64,000 bases of DNA from Eubacteriales bacterium (lineage in GTDB: Bacteria > Bacillota > Clostridia > Lachnospirales > Lachnospiraceae): NCBI GenBank assembly GCA_030524175.1, contig JAUNHC010000020.1, positions 30,925 to 94,924 of the forward strand, given 5' to 3'. The translations under genes were made by a program, and so were the position numbers. The notes beneath the pieces were generated by a model. That model worked only from the letters and a program-made list of their open reading frames with translations. It was not told where the DNA came from and ran no database searches. Shown piece by piece: positions 8,637 to 17,319 of this stretch (its first letter is position 1; every line of letters begins with the position of its first letter).

Positions 8637-10157
8637 TCATGCTCTTTTCATTTTCTGAAACTCGTCGATCTGCTTCTGCACTTCCTCAATGATTTTCTCA
8701 GATCCTGCGTTCCTCATTTCCCGGATAAATTCTTCATATAAGGCCTCCCAGTCCTGACTGGTTCCCTGGCACAGCTCTTCCTTATATTTCTCCACTACCA
8801 AATCCACTTTTGCCATTTCCAGGGCTATCATACGTGTGTCCAGATTAAAGCCCTGAAGGGGCGATCTCACTGCTTCCTCATTATATACCTCGATCTGGCG
8901 GAATTCCCCTTCCACAGTCTCAAAATTGCGGAACACGTTTCCTATTACATTTTGGGACACCTGATATAAATAGGATTTATCATTGTCAGACATCCTGGCG
9001 ATCACATTTCCTTCCACAATGATATAATGCTTCTTCTCCACCCCGTTTGCCAGTAGTCTGTACAGCTCTTTGCCTTTCTCTGAGTTCAGCAGGTTTACAA
9101 GCTCCATTGCCTGCTGAGGGTACAAAGCGCTTTTAGGTATGACAAGGGAATTTCTGCACCCGTCATAAGGAATATAACGATAACCGTCCAGTTCTCCCCG
9201 CACAGCATCATACTCTGTTTTTACCATATCTGTCACAGTGCCTTTCTCCCCGTATTCATCCAGAAAGAGGATACTCCCTTTAAGCTTCCCGTCTTCACTT
9301 CCAGGGTCCAGAAGATTTTTCACATCCTCTCTGATATATCCCTTTTGGTACCATCTTGCCATAGTTTCAAAACAGGCACGGTATGACTCCAATTCATACT
9401 TGTTATATACCTTTAAATTTTTTTCAAAAATAGGAATTACAAAAGGAGAGTCGGAACCGTAAATCCCTTCGTAGCCCTTATCCGCCAGAGTGCACATGCT
9501 TCTGTAAGAAACGCCTGTGCCAATGGCATTATTTTCCTTGGCCTTCTGAAGAAAGTCTTCAAATGACCGGAAACACGCCTCTGTTGTATAACGGTTCTCC
9601 TGATTCATACGAACCATCTCGTCTAAATCCCCGAACCGGTTCATCAGCACTTCGTTTGCCACCAGAACATAATTCCGGCGGTAAAGAGGCCCCAGGACAG
9701 GCATTCCGTAAATATTCCCCTCCCTGCGCTGAAGCTCCCAAAGCTCTGCCGGCACATCCTTCTGCAAATCCTTTCCTGAAGTTTCTAAAAGATAATCAAT
9801 GGCCATGAGGGAACCTTTTTTCACCTCTTCTGTATAGTTAAGGACTTCATTTCCAAACCAGGCAAGGTCCAGGCGCTCATTGGTAGCCATTTTCATATCC
9901 CATTTTTCTTTATAGTCATCCTTATTCACCAATTCAAATTCCACCTGAACCCCGGGAAGATATTCCCCCAGCAGTTCATTAAATCCGGAAAATACTTCGT
10001 CAGATTCCTTATATTTCTCACCGTAGATCATCCACTTTAAAGTCACATTTTCTTCCCGGGGTACATTTACAGGTACCGTACTGTGTGATACCTGTAACAT
10101 ATAGATCCCTGCACCTGCAAGCAGACAAAGAGTGACTGCAATTATCCATTTTTTCAT
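8637..10157 (-). CDS. Membrane-anchored extracellular solute-binding-like protein
   Basis: This 506-aa protein resembles family 1 extracellular solute-binding proteins of the LplA/DUF3502 kind. The N-terminal helix (residues 3-22, LCLLAGAGIYML) looks like a lipoprotein signal, but alanine stands where the lipobox cysteine would be, so it is probably tethered by an uncut helix. Binding-fold motifs include LDLAWFGNE near residue 95 and GNIYGMPV near 150. No permease genes are adjacent. It follows the sensor kinase by 55 bp, which suggests a sensory or accessory role for the kinase rather than transport. That role is inferred from position only. Confidence 0.72.
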   Translation of the reverse strand: MKKWIIAVTLCLLAGAGIYMLQVSHSTVPVNVPREENVTLKWMIYGEKYKESDEVFSGFNELLGEYLPGVQVEFELVNKDDYKEKWDMKMATNERLDLAWFGNEVLNYTEEVKKGSLMAIDYLLETSGKDLQKDVPAELWELQRREGNIYGMPVLGPLYRRNYVLVANEVLMNRFGDLDEMVRMNQENRYTTEACFRSFEDFLQKAKENNAIGTGVSYRSMCTLADKGYEGIYGSDSPFVIPIFEKNLKVYNKYELESYRACFETMARWYQKGYIREDVKNLLDPGSEDGKLKGSILFLDEYGEKGTVTDMVKTEYDAVRGELDGYRYIPYDGCRNSLVIPKSALYPQQAMELVNLLNSEKGKELYRLLANGVEKKHYIIVEGNVIARMSDNDKSYLYQVSQNVIGNVFRNFETVEGEFRQIEVYNEEAVRSPLQGFNLDTRMIALEMAKVDLVVEKYKEELCQGTSQDWEALYEEFIREMRNAGSEKIIEEVQKQIDEFQKMKRA

Positions 10158-10212
10158 TTTTCCCCCGAATGTTCCGGCTCTGTGCCGTATCTTCTGCTAT
10201 TCATCCCACTAT

Positions 10213-12021
10213 TTAAACCGTCGTCTCATAATTCTCCATAAAGCGCAGCGGCAGGTCTATGGTGACTGTGGTTCCTTCTCCCGGATTACTTTCTAAAAAC
10301 AGAACTGCGTCATCACCCAGAATAAGTTTAAGTCTCTGTCCCACATTTCGCACCCCGATATGGCCCTCCTTAAGCTGGTAAACACCCTGCAGATCCTCAT
10401 TCAGCTGCCTGCACTCCTCATTTGGCATACCCACTCCATTATCATGGACCTGAATCTTCACCCTGTCCTTGTCTTTAAAAGCAAGGATTCGGATGATCCC
10501 TTTTCCTCTCATGGGTTTAATCCCGTGATACACTGCATTCTCAATGAGAGGCTGAAGGCTCACCTTCACAATCTGGCAGTTCTCCAGGCCTTCTTCCACC
10601 TTCCACTCCACCTTGATTTTGTCAGCATAACGAAGCTGGAGGATTTCTATGTACAACCGTGCATTCTTTATTTCATCAGCAAGAGAAATGATCTGCTGGC
10701 TGTTGTCTAGGCTGACTCTTAACATTTCAGAAAGATTGAGAATGATCTGGGAAACCTCATTGTCTCCCTTACAGATGGCAATGGCCCTCCACCTGAGATT
10801 TTCCAGTGTGTTGAAAAGAAAATGAGGACTGATCTGAGCCTGAAGCGCTGTGATCTGGGCTTTGTTTACCAGGTTCAGATAATCTTCCAGCTCCTTCTGC
10901 ATCTGTTTGTTGGAATAAAAATTCCGAACAATATTCCCTGTGATCTCATGGATTTCATCCTGCCGGAACTCCTGCTCCATGTCTATCTTTGAATCGAACA
11001 GATCTGGATTTTTGAGAAGATTCAGTATGTTTTTTACAGGATTATAGCTGTATACGGAGATCACCACTGCCGCCACCACTGACAACACAAGGATCAGCAC
11101 TGCCATCAGCATATAAAAATTCCTGAAATCTCTTTGATATTCCTTATACTTATCCAAAGGAACCACTGACACATAACGCCATTTAAAATCCGTGGAATGA
11201 AGGGATGTAAGCACTAAGTCCCGCTCACCCACATGGACTGTCTGGGCCCCCGTATCCTCTTCTCTGTCCAGCAGAGGATAGATGGAAAGCTCTGTCCATT
11301 TCTTCATAAGATAATCCTGCCGGGTGCTGAAAATCACATTATCCCTGTCATCCACAATGAGGAGCGTATCAGAGTCATCTGTGGCAATCTGTTCATCCAT
11401 TTTATCCACATCAATATTGACAATAATGCCCCCTAAAAACTGCATCTGAGTGAGCCGTATGGGCTGGATATAAGACAAAAGATAAGGATATCCCTGCTTC
11501 TTCTGCCTGCTTATCATCCTGGCCGGCTCATAAATCCGCTCTGTCAGGTTTGCATACCAGGTAAGGTCATCAAACTCTCCCAGAGGGTCTCCCCCGTCAC
11601 TGGTGACAACATAACGGCTTTTGCTGGAATAGAGGTAGATGGAATCAATATAGTCAAAAATTCCCGAATACATCTTAATCCGTTCTTTTGCCTGAAAGGT
11701 GGCCTCCTGGTTTCTGGTCCCGTCACCCTCCGGCAATAGAAACATCATGATATCCTGGTCAAGAGACATCTGCCCGGAGATCTGCACCACCTCGTTCATC
11801 AGCGTGTCCATGCGTTCCTTTGTCTGATTCAGGGAATTCTGGCTCATGGTAGCCACCTCTGTTTCAATAACCTCATCCATTTTTCTGGATACCTGCCAGA
11901 TCAACACTGCAAAAATACAAAGAAGAACAAACAGAATGCTGAAAAAATTCTTTACCAGGATGCTGTTAAACCGATAGTCTCCTAAAAACTGGAAGAGTAT
12001 ATTTTTCTTCTTTTCCTTCAT
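10213..12021 (-). CDS. Sensor histidine kinase, YesM/LytS-like (His_kinase family)
   Basis: This 602-aa protein has a membrane helix at about residues 22-43, an extracellular dCache-like sensor to about 300, and a second helix (LMAVLILVLSVVAAVVI) near 305-325. A short HAMP-like linker follows. The phosphoacceptor His400 lies in QISPHFLFNTLE, and a C-terminal ATPase domain carries an N-box and G-box (DNGVGMPNE, GIGVRN-like). Such kinases pair with AraC-type YesN regulators, and the regulator gene is 48 bp upstream. The likely input is a carbohydrate signal via one of the neighbouring binding-like proteins. Confidence 0.92.
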   Translation of the reverse strand: MKEKKKNILFQFLGDYRFNSILVKNFFSILFVLLCIFAVLIWQVSRKMDEVIETEVATMSQNSLNQTKERMDTLMNEVVQISGQMSLDQDIMMFLLPEGDGTRNQEATFQAKERIKMYSGIFDYIDSIYLYSSKSRYVVTSDGGDPLGEFDDLTWYANLTERIYEPARMISRQKKQGYPYLLSYIQPIRLTQMQFLGGIIVNIDVDKMDEQIATDDSDTLLIVDDRDNVIFSTRQDYLMKKWTELSIYPLLDREEDTGAQTVHVGERDLVLTSLHSTDFKWRYVSVVPLDKYKEYQRDFRNFYMLMAVLILVLSVVAAVVISVYSYNPVKNILNLLKNPDLFDSKIDMEQEFRQDEIHEITGNIVRNFYSNKQMQKELEDYLNLVNKAQITALQAQISPHFLFNTLENLRWRAIAICKGDNEVSQIILNLSEMLRVSLDNSQQIISLADEIKNARLYIEILQLRYADKIKVEWKVEEGLENCQIVKVSLQPLIENAVYHGIKPMRGKGIIRILAFKDKDRVKIQVHDNGVGMPNEECRQLNEDLQGVYQLKEGHIGVRNVGQRLKLILGDDAVLFLESNPGEGTTVTIDLPLRFMENYETTV

Positions 12022-12069
12022 AGTATCCTCCGCCCTGTGCCCGGCTCTCTCCCACAGAAAAGCTTATCC

Positions 12070-13653
12070 CTAATCATCTTTTCTGCTTCTGCTGTATTCT
12101 GTAGGTGACTGCCCTGTAAACTGTTTAAACACACGGCAGAAATACTTGTCACTGGTATATCCCACTTTCCTGCTAACCTCGTATACCTTATATTTTCCCT
12201 GCTCCAACAGTTCTTTGGCTTTTTCCATACGGATCTCAATAAGATAATCTGTAAAGGTGACTCCCATATACTGCCGGAACATTCGGCTGAAATATGTAGG
12301 GTTCAGATAATAATGGTCTGCCAGGGACTCCAGGGACAAAGAAGAAGCATAGTTTTTCTTCATATAATCGGATGCTTTGTCAATAATATTCCTGGAAACC
12401 TCATTCTGCCTTTGTGCCATAATTTCTATCACTTGCTTAAGCATGGCAAGGCACACATCTTTCATGATCTTCTTATCCTTGGCTTCCATGATTTTCTGGT
12501 AATCCATGATCTCCTTCACATCCTGCCACAAGGCCCCGCTCATTTTCATAAGCTTATGGGAGAGCATGGAAAACATATCCACCATCAGCTGTTTTACCTG
12601 CTCCAGAGGAAATCCCCGGAATTCAAAAAGCAGATTCTCCACCAATGCCTCCAGTTCTTCAAAATCCCCGTCACTGATGGTTTCCATAAGAAACCTGTAT
12701 TTCTGCTGAAGCCTGTCATAATCCTCCTGCACCAGCCTGATTTTCTCTGCATTTTTCTCCTGGATATGCATCTGGAGGGAATATTTATATTCTGCCAGAT
12801 CAGTGATGGTGGGAAAACAAGCTTCTACCTCTGCTTCCATATCAAGAGTCAGAAGCATGGATACTGCCTGCTTTTTCTCCTCTAGCTGTGTCCTCAGCCT
12901 GTCTTCAAACTCTTTCATATCACACATTTCACTGGTAGTTACGATCACCTTCAAAATATCTGCTGTAAGATACACCGAATGATAAGAAAGCCCCTGGTTA
13001 TGGCTTCCGAAAATATTATTGAGCAGATTGTATCTGTTATCCCTCTGCTGATAATACATTTGATTTGCATCCGGATTGATCTCCAGAGAAACATTTACAA
13101 TAGCACAGGGCGTTCTTGTGCTGAAGTCTAGTGAAAGAAGCTCTCTCTTACGGATGATATTATCCTTATATCTCAGACCGCCCACTAAAAGCCCAACCCA
13201 AAACTGCTCCTGAAGTTCCGGCAGGATCTCCTTAAATTCTTTTTCCCGTCCCTTTCGCTGCTCCTGTGCCCTGGCAGATTCATCCAGATTCTCCTTTATA
13301 TTGGAAAAAACCTTCTGAAGTTCATCCATGCGGATAGGCTTAAGTATATAATGCTCCACATTGTATTCAATGGCCTTTCTGGCATATTCAAATTCCTTAT
13401 AGCCGCTTAAGATCACCACCTTACAGGCAAGCTGATTCTCGTGGATATATTTTGCCAGGTCAAGGCCGGAAATCTCCGCCATTTCTATATCTGTAAGAAC
13501 TACATCCACCTTATGCTCCTTCAGATATTCAATGGTCTCCTTCCCGTCTTCAAAATCCGCTGCCACATGAAATCCCATGGCTTCCCAGTCAATATAATTA
13601 CACATACCTGCGCGGATGGTATACTCATCATCCACCACCACCAACTGATACAT
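12070..13653 (-). CDS. AraC-type response regulator (YesN-like)
   Basis: This 527-aa protein has a receiver domain at residues 1-125, with phospho-acceptor Asp55 in LTDIEM and Lys in ILKPIRM near 105. A long central linker of about 280 residues follows, then a two-HTH AraC DNA-binding domain at about 425-525 (ESLADHYYLNPTYFSRMF; GYTSDKYFCRVFKQFTG). It sits between the lipoprotein gene and the kinase gene. The expected target is the transporter operon starting at 8397 and possibly its own promoter. Confidence 0.93.
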   Translation of the reverse strand: MYQLVVVDDEYTIRAGMCNYIDWEAMGFHVAADFEDGKETIEYLKEHKVDVVLTDIEMAEISGLDLAKYIHENQLACKVVILSGYKEFEYARKAIEYNVEHYILKPIRMDELQKVFSNIKENLDESARAQEQRKGREKEFKEILPELQEQFWVGLLVGGLRYKDNIIRKRELLSLDFSTRTPCAIVNVSLEINPDANQMYYQQRDNRYNLLNNIFGSHNQGLSYHSVYLTADILKVIVTTSEMCDMKEFEDRLRTQLEEKKQAVSMLLTLDMEAEVEACFPTITDLAEYKYSLQMHIQEKNAEKIRLVQEDYDRLQQKYRFLMETISDGDFEELEALVENLLFEFRGFPLEQVKQLMVDMFSMLSHKLMKMSGALWQDVKEIMDYQKIMEAKDKKIMKDVCLAMLKQVIEIMAQRQNEVSRNIIDKASDYMKKNYASSLSLESLADHYYLNPTYFSRMFRQYMGVTFTDYLIEIRMEKAKELLEQGKYKVYEVSRKVGYTSDKYFCRVFKQFTGQSPTEYSRSRKDD

Positions 13654-13728
13654 CCCTCTTCTTCCTTTCTCCCCTTACTCTTTCTGCCCTGAACTCTCTG
13701 TACTTACGGTGTCTGACCCGCTCCCATG

Positions 13729-14748
13729 TTAAAAAGGAAGTTTCTCATCAATATACTGCTCCACCTGGCTTTTCCCCACAAATATAGTGGGCACAATGGT
13801 CATTTCCTCGTAAGACTCACCTTTCAGAATACTTTCTCCTGTCCTGACGGCTCTTTTGATCATCTGAGGCCAGTAACTCATGGAAAACAACACATAATCT
13901 TCCTCTGACTGGATCCGTCTGTACATTTCCTGTGATCCGGAAGACCCGGCTATCACCTTTAAATTTGGAAACATTCTCTTTTCCGTTCCCTTTTTCCTGT
14001 ATTCATCCAGCACATCCAGAATCCCCAGGGCGATTTCATCATCGTGGGTAAAGACAGCTCCCACGCTTCTTCGAAGCTCAGCCGGCTGCTTCTTGATCCA
14101 ATCCCTGAACATTTCCTGTGTGTCCTCTCTCTGCCATCCTGTATATCCCACTTGGATCTTCTCGAAATTATCATTGATGGTTTCGTCAAAACCGTCTGTT
14201 CTCTGAAACGGTACTGTGGAGGTATCTCCCATCAGTTCCAATACCACAGTCCCATCAGGAAAATAATTGTTAAAAAATTTCGCTGTTTCAATCCCGATTC
14301 CCGGATTATCCCCCTTTACTGTTGCTGACGGAGCAAAATCCGGAATCTCCCTGTCAAAGATCACCAGAGGAATATCTTCTCTCTGAACAGCAATAGCCGC
14401 GGTCTTAAGCGACGCACCGTCCATAGGCAGCATGACAATACAGTCCACACCCTGCTCCACTAGCTCCACCACCTGCCTGGACTGCTCATTGGAATCATCC
14501 CCTGTGACACACACATAATCCCAGTCATTCTCCTCTGCCACCTGTTTCAGCTCTTCCTGGGCATAATAAAGCACACCCTCAGCCCATGCATGGGTAGGAC
14601 CAATGGTGCTCACTGCTATTGTCATTTTCTTCTCCTTGGGTTCCCCGCCGCAGCCAGCCAAAGCAGTCCCCAGAACCAGTGCCGCAGCCCCCGCCGCAGC
14701 TAATTTCACAGCCAGTTCACGTCCTGACTTTCTTCTAACTGCCTTCAT
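13729..14748 (-). CDS. Sugar-binding lipoprotein (RbsB-like), probable sensory partner of the two-component system
   Basis: About 339 aa from the start chosen at 14748. The ATG further upstream at 14805 would sit only a few bases after the promoter. The protein has a signal helix with lipobox LAGC and then a type I periplasmic-binding fold. It shares ligand-pocket motifs with the transporter's own binding protein (VKGDN.GIG.ETAK, FTHDDEIALGI). It is the first gene of a binding protein-regulator-kinase-binding-like operon with no permease, like XylFII-LytS systems in which a binding protein reports sugar to the kinase. That function is inferred. Confidence 0.85.
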   Translation of the reverse strand: MKAVRRKSGRELAVKLAAAGAAALVLGTALAGCGGEPKEKKMTIAVSTIGPTHAWAEGVLYYAQEELKQVAEENDWDYVCVTGDDSNEQSRQVVELVEQGVDCIVMLPMDGASLKTAAIAVQREDIPLVIFDREIPDFAPSATVKGDNPGIGIETAKFFNNYFPDGTVVLELMGDTSTVPFQRTDGFDETINDNFEKIQVGYTGWQREDTQEMFRDWIKKQPAELRRSVGAVFTHDDEIALGILDVLDEYRKKGTEKRMFPNLKVIAGSSGSQEMYRRIQSEEDYVLFSMSYWPQMIKRAVRTGESILKGESYEEMTIVPTIFVGKSQVEQYIDEKLPF

Positions 14749-14816
14749 ATTCTGTCTCTGCTCCCTGTAATCACATTCCGCTCCTTCTCCAATTTCACCG
14801 CTCACTATTTTGTTGA

Positions 14817-14845
14817 ATTATACCATGATGCCTTGTAACTGACAA
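14817..14845 (-). promoter_or_regulatory. Promoter of the sensor/two-component operon
   Basis: TTGTCA (minus strand, 14840-14845), 17-bp spacer, TATAAT (14817-14822). Transcription would begin near 14810, which supports the downstream ATG at 14748 as the real start. The rest of 14846-14950 shows nothing recognisable. Confidence 0.65.
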
Positions 14846-14950
14846 TAATTTTCATGCAATTTGCCAGACCTGCTGGTCAGGCAGGATATTACCAGTGAAC
14901 AATAATCTCGTGTTTATCCGGTCTGCTGCCTGCATGGCAATATCTTATGA

Positions 14951-15002
14951 CAACAAAAAACAGCTCTGCACTTCGCATCATCACACGCTGCAGAGCTGTT
15001 TT
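14951..15002 (-). terminator. Terminator of the purO-AICAR formyltransferase operon
   Basis: A perfect 14-bp stem AAAACAGCTCTGCA/TGCAGAGCTGTTTT followed on the minus strand by more T. It lies 38 bp beyond the formyltransferase stop. Confidence 0.88.
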
Positions 15003-15040
15003 CATTTCTGATTTATAATATTTTTTGCATTAACTGCTTT

Positions 15041-16225
15041 TTAGTGGTGGAACAGTCTTATTCCTGTAAATGCCATCACCATGTTATATTTATTACAAGT
15101 TGCAATGACTGCATCATCACGTACAGAACCGCCAGGCTCTGCGATATATTTGACACCGCTCTTGTTGGCGCGTTCAATATTGTCGCTGAATGGGAAGAAT
15201 GCATCAGAGCCTAAGGTTACACCGTCCATATTATCAATCCATGCCCGTTTCTCTTCCCGGGTAAATACTTCCGGCTTCTCTGTGAAGATATTCTCCCACG
15301 CGCCGTCTGCCAGTACGTCCATATATTCCTCACCGATGTAAACATCAATGGCATTGTCCCTCTCTGCACGGGTGATCGTATCTTTGAACGGAAGGTTTAA
15401 TACCTTCGGACACTGGCGGAGGAACCAGTTGTCAGCCTTCTGGCCTGCAAGGCGTGTACAGTGTACACGGGACTGCTGGCCTGCACCTACACCGATGGCC
15501 TGTCCGTCTTTTACGAAGCAAACAGAATTGGACTGTGTATATTTCAGTACGATCAAAGAAATCTTCATATCCCGCTTTGCTTCTTCGGAAAGCTCTTTAT
15601 TGTCTGTCACAATGTTGGAGATCAATGCATCATCAATGGCAAGCTCCTGACGTCCCTGCTCGAAGGTGATGCCGTAAACCTCTTTATGCTCAAGAGGAGC
15701 CGGTACGTAATCCGGGTCGATTTCAATCACATTGTAGTTGCCTTTCTTCTTCTGCTTCAGGATTTCCAGTGCCTCATCCGTGTACCCGGGAGCGATCACA
15801 CCGTCAGATACTTCTCTCTTGATCAGGAGGGCTGTATCCTTGTCACACACGTCAGAAAGGGAAATGAAATCACCAAAGGAGGACATACGGTCTGCTCCTC
15901 TTGCCCTTGCATATGCACAGGCGATGGGTGAGAAGTTTTTCCAGTCCATATCATCAACCCAGTAAATTTTTGCCAGTGTTTCCGTGAGGGGAAGACCTAC
16001 AGACGCCCCAGCCGGAGATACATGCTTAAAGGAGGTTGCAGCCGGAAGGCCTGTGGCATTTTTCAGATCACGTACAAGCTGCCAGCCGTTGAAGGCATCC
16101 AGGAAATTAATGTATCCCGGCTTGCCGCTTAATACCTTGATAGGAAGCTCTGCTCCGTCTGCAAGATAAATTTTAGATGGTTTCTGGTTTGGGTTACAGC
16201 CATATTTTAACTCTAATTCTTTCAT
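15041..16225 (-). CDS. AICAR formyltransferase, stand-alone (PurH formyltransferase domain)
   Basis: This 394-aa cytoplasmic enzyme transfers the formyl group of 10-formyl-THF to AICAR in the ninth step of IMP synthesis. Only the formyltransferase half of PurH is present, starting at MKELELKYG, without the MGS-like IMP cyclohydrolase domain. Visible family motifs are LKYGCNPNQ, SFKHVSPAGA (near residue 65), SNSVCFVKDGQ and GVGAGQQSRVH. The start at 16225 has GGAGG 8 nt upstream; the longer reading to 16276 lacks one. The cyclohydrolase step is supplied by the PurO gene 100 bp upstream. Confidence 0.92.
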   Translation of the reverse strand: MKELELKYGCNPNQKPSKIYLADGAELPIKVLSGKPGYINFLDAFNGWQLVRDLKNATGLPAATSFKHVSPAGASVGLPLTETLAKIYWVDDMDWKNFSPIACAYARARGADRMSSFGDFISLSDVCDKDTALLIKREVSDGVIAPGYTDEALEILKQKKKGNYNVIEIDPDYVPAPLEHKEVYGITFEQGRQELAIDDALISNIVTDNKELSEEAKRDMKISLIVLKYTQSNSVCFVKDGQAIGVGAGQQSRVHCTRLAGQKADNWFLRQCPKVLNLPFKDTITRAERDNAIDVYIGEEYMDVLADGAWENIFTEKPEVFTREEKRAWIDNMDGVTLGSDAFFPFSDNIERANKSGVKYIAEPGGSVRDDAVIATCNKYNMVMAFTGIRLFHH

Positions 16226-16327
16226 AATATAGTCCTCCGTTTTTATATGCGGTAAAATCCGCATCACTGTCATCATGTGCTTGATATAAAATATACGCCA
16301 TAGTCTGTATAAGCTGAACAGGGGTAT

Positions 16328-17041
16328 TTACTGGTTTTTGTTCACAATTTTAGTCTCGTAGGTTCCTGCTTCAATGTCAATATATCTCACAAAAAGAGAA
16401 ACCTTATTGTCTTCATTCAAACTGTTCCAGAGCATATCTGTGAATTCGTCCATATCATCCGGGATTGCTACAAGCTTAGGCTCTCCTTCAAAGCTTGGAA
16501 GGGGATTACCGTCACATTTGTAAGTATGGATAAAATGGCCTTCCCCGGCCGCAGCGTTTTCGTATGCAAAGGTATAACGGCTGCAAGCATCCGGGCTTCC
16601 GTTATTGCTCTTCAAGATAGACATTGCATAGTTAAACTTGTCGTTTTCCACATGGAGGACTCCGGAGATACGAGGTGTGTAATTTGGTCCGTCCGGTTCA
16701 AATTCTCTGCTTCTTAAGGACTGCTCGAAGGTAAGCTGCTTGTCCATTCCTTCATAAATAGTATCGGTCTGGTCGCCGTTGGTGACAATAGTCTTGTTGC
16801 CCAGTACGCGTACCGGTGCGTAAATAATAAGACTTGGGTCGGTGAGCTTGGAAGGGTCGAACGCCTGGGTGCGGATACCTTCCCCATCCTCCACAAATAC
16901 ACGGTTTCTGCTGTTCTCGCTTCTGCCCATGATGAAATAAGCTGTCACTGCTTTCGTTCCGTCCTTGGAACGTCCGATGATGATTCCTCTTCCGGGATAG
17001 GAATTCTCTTTTAATTCTTTCTCCAGTGATAACATTTCCAT
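16328..17041 (-). CDS. purO: IMP cyclohydrolase, PurO type
   Basis: This 237-aa protein matches the PurO-type IMP cyclohydrolase first known in archaea, which closes FAICAR to IMP. Motifs are YPGRGIIIG near the N terminus, YFIMGRSENSRNR near residue 40, and YTPRISG near 125. The ATG at 17041 has AGGAG 8 nt upstream. It is the first gene after a ZTP riboswitch and is followed by the stand-alone formyltransferase, so the pair replaces bifunctional PurH. Confidence 0.9.
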   Translation of the reverse strand: MEMLSLEKELKENSYPGRGIIIGRSKDGTKAVTAYFIMGRSENSRNRVFVEDGEGIRTQAFDPSKLTDPSLIIYAPVRVLGNKTIVTNGDQTDTIYEGMDKQLTFEQSLRSREFEPDGPNYTPRISGVLHVENDKFNYAMSILKSNNGSPDACSRYTFAYENAAAGEGHFIHTYKCDGNPLPSFEGEPKLVAIPDDMDEFTDMLWNSLNEDNKVSLFVRYIDIEAGTYETKIVNKNQ

Positions 17042-17113
17042 AATCTGCTCTCCTTTTCATTTGGTGGTCTGCCGGAGACTTAAGGCTATCTGCCCTGTCC
17101 GGCTGTTAAGGGG

Positions 17114-17155
17114 TAAAAAAACGCCTGGGAAGCCTTTCTCCAGGCTGCCCAGGCG
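17114..17155 (-). terminator. ZTP riboswitch expression platform (intrinsic terminator)
   Basis: The stem CGCCTGGG (17148-17155) pairs with CCCAGGCG (17122-17129), followed by seven T on the minus strand. The 5' arm is the conserved CCGCCTGGGC element of the aptamer. Ligand binding would therefore hide the arm and prevent termination, making this an ON switch. Confidence 0.87.
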
Positions 17156-17221
17156 GTCGGCACGATACTTCTGCTGCACTCCCTGTAGGTGACCCTACTT
17201 CCGCCAGTCATGCAGCCGTTA
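17143..17221 (-). promoter_or_regulatory. ZTP/ZMP (pfl) riboswitch aptamer
   Basis: The minus strand carries the conserved pfl elements in order: ACTGGCGG, then GGGTCACC..GGGAG about 10 nt later, then CCGCCTGGGC. ZMP (AICAR) and ZTP accumulate when folate-dependent formylation is limiting. The switch sits upstream of the genes that consume AICAR, so the logic is self-consistent. Confidence 0.9.
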
Positions 17222-17226
17222 GCTTT

Positions 17227-17255
17227 ATACTACAATACTTTCTTCGAATTTTCAA
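17227..17255 (-). promoter_or_regulatory. Promoter of the riboswitch-purO operon
   Basis: TTGAAA (minus, 17250-17255), 17-bp spacer, TAGTAT (17227-17232). The start would be near 17220, exactly at the 5' side of the aptamer. Confidence 0.65.
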
Positions 17256-17319
17256 GCTATAAAATCATTTGTTTTTACATCTTATTTTGTGCATTTCTCA
17301 CAAAAAATTCTATCCGCTT

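Noticed and set aside
12313-12885. 190-codon plus-strand ORF opposite the AraC-type regulator
   Set aside because: Shadow frame, no ribosome site and unlikely composition.
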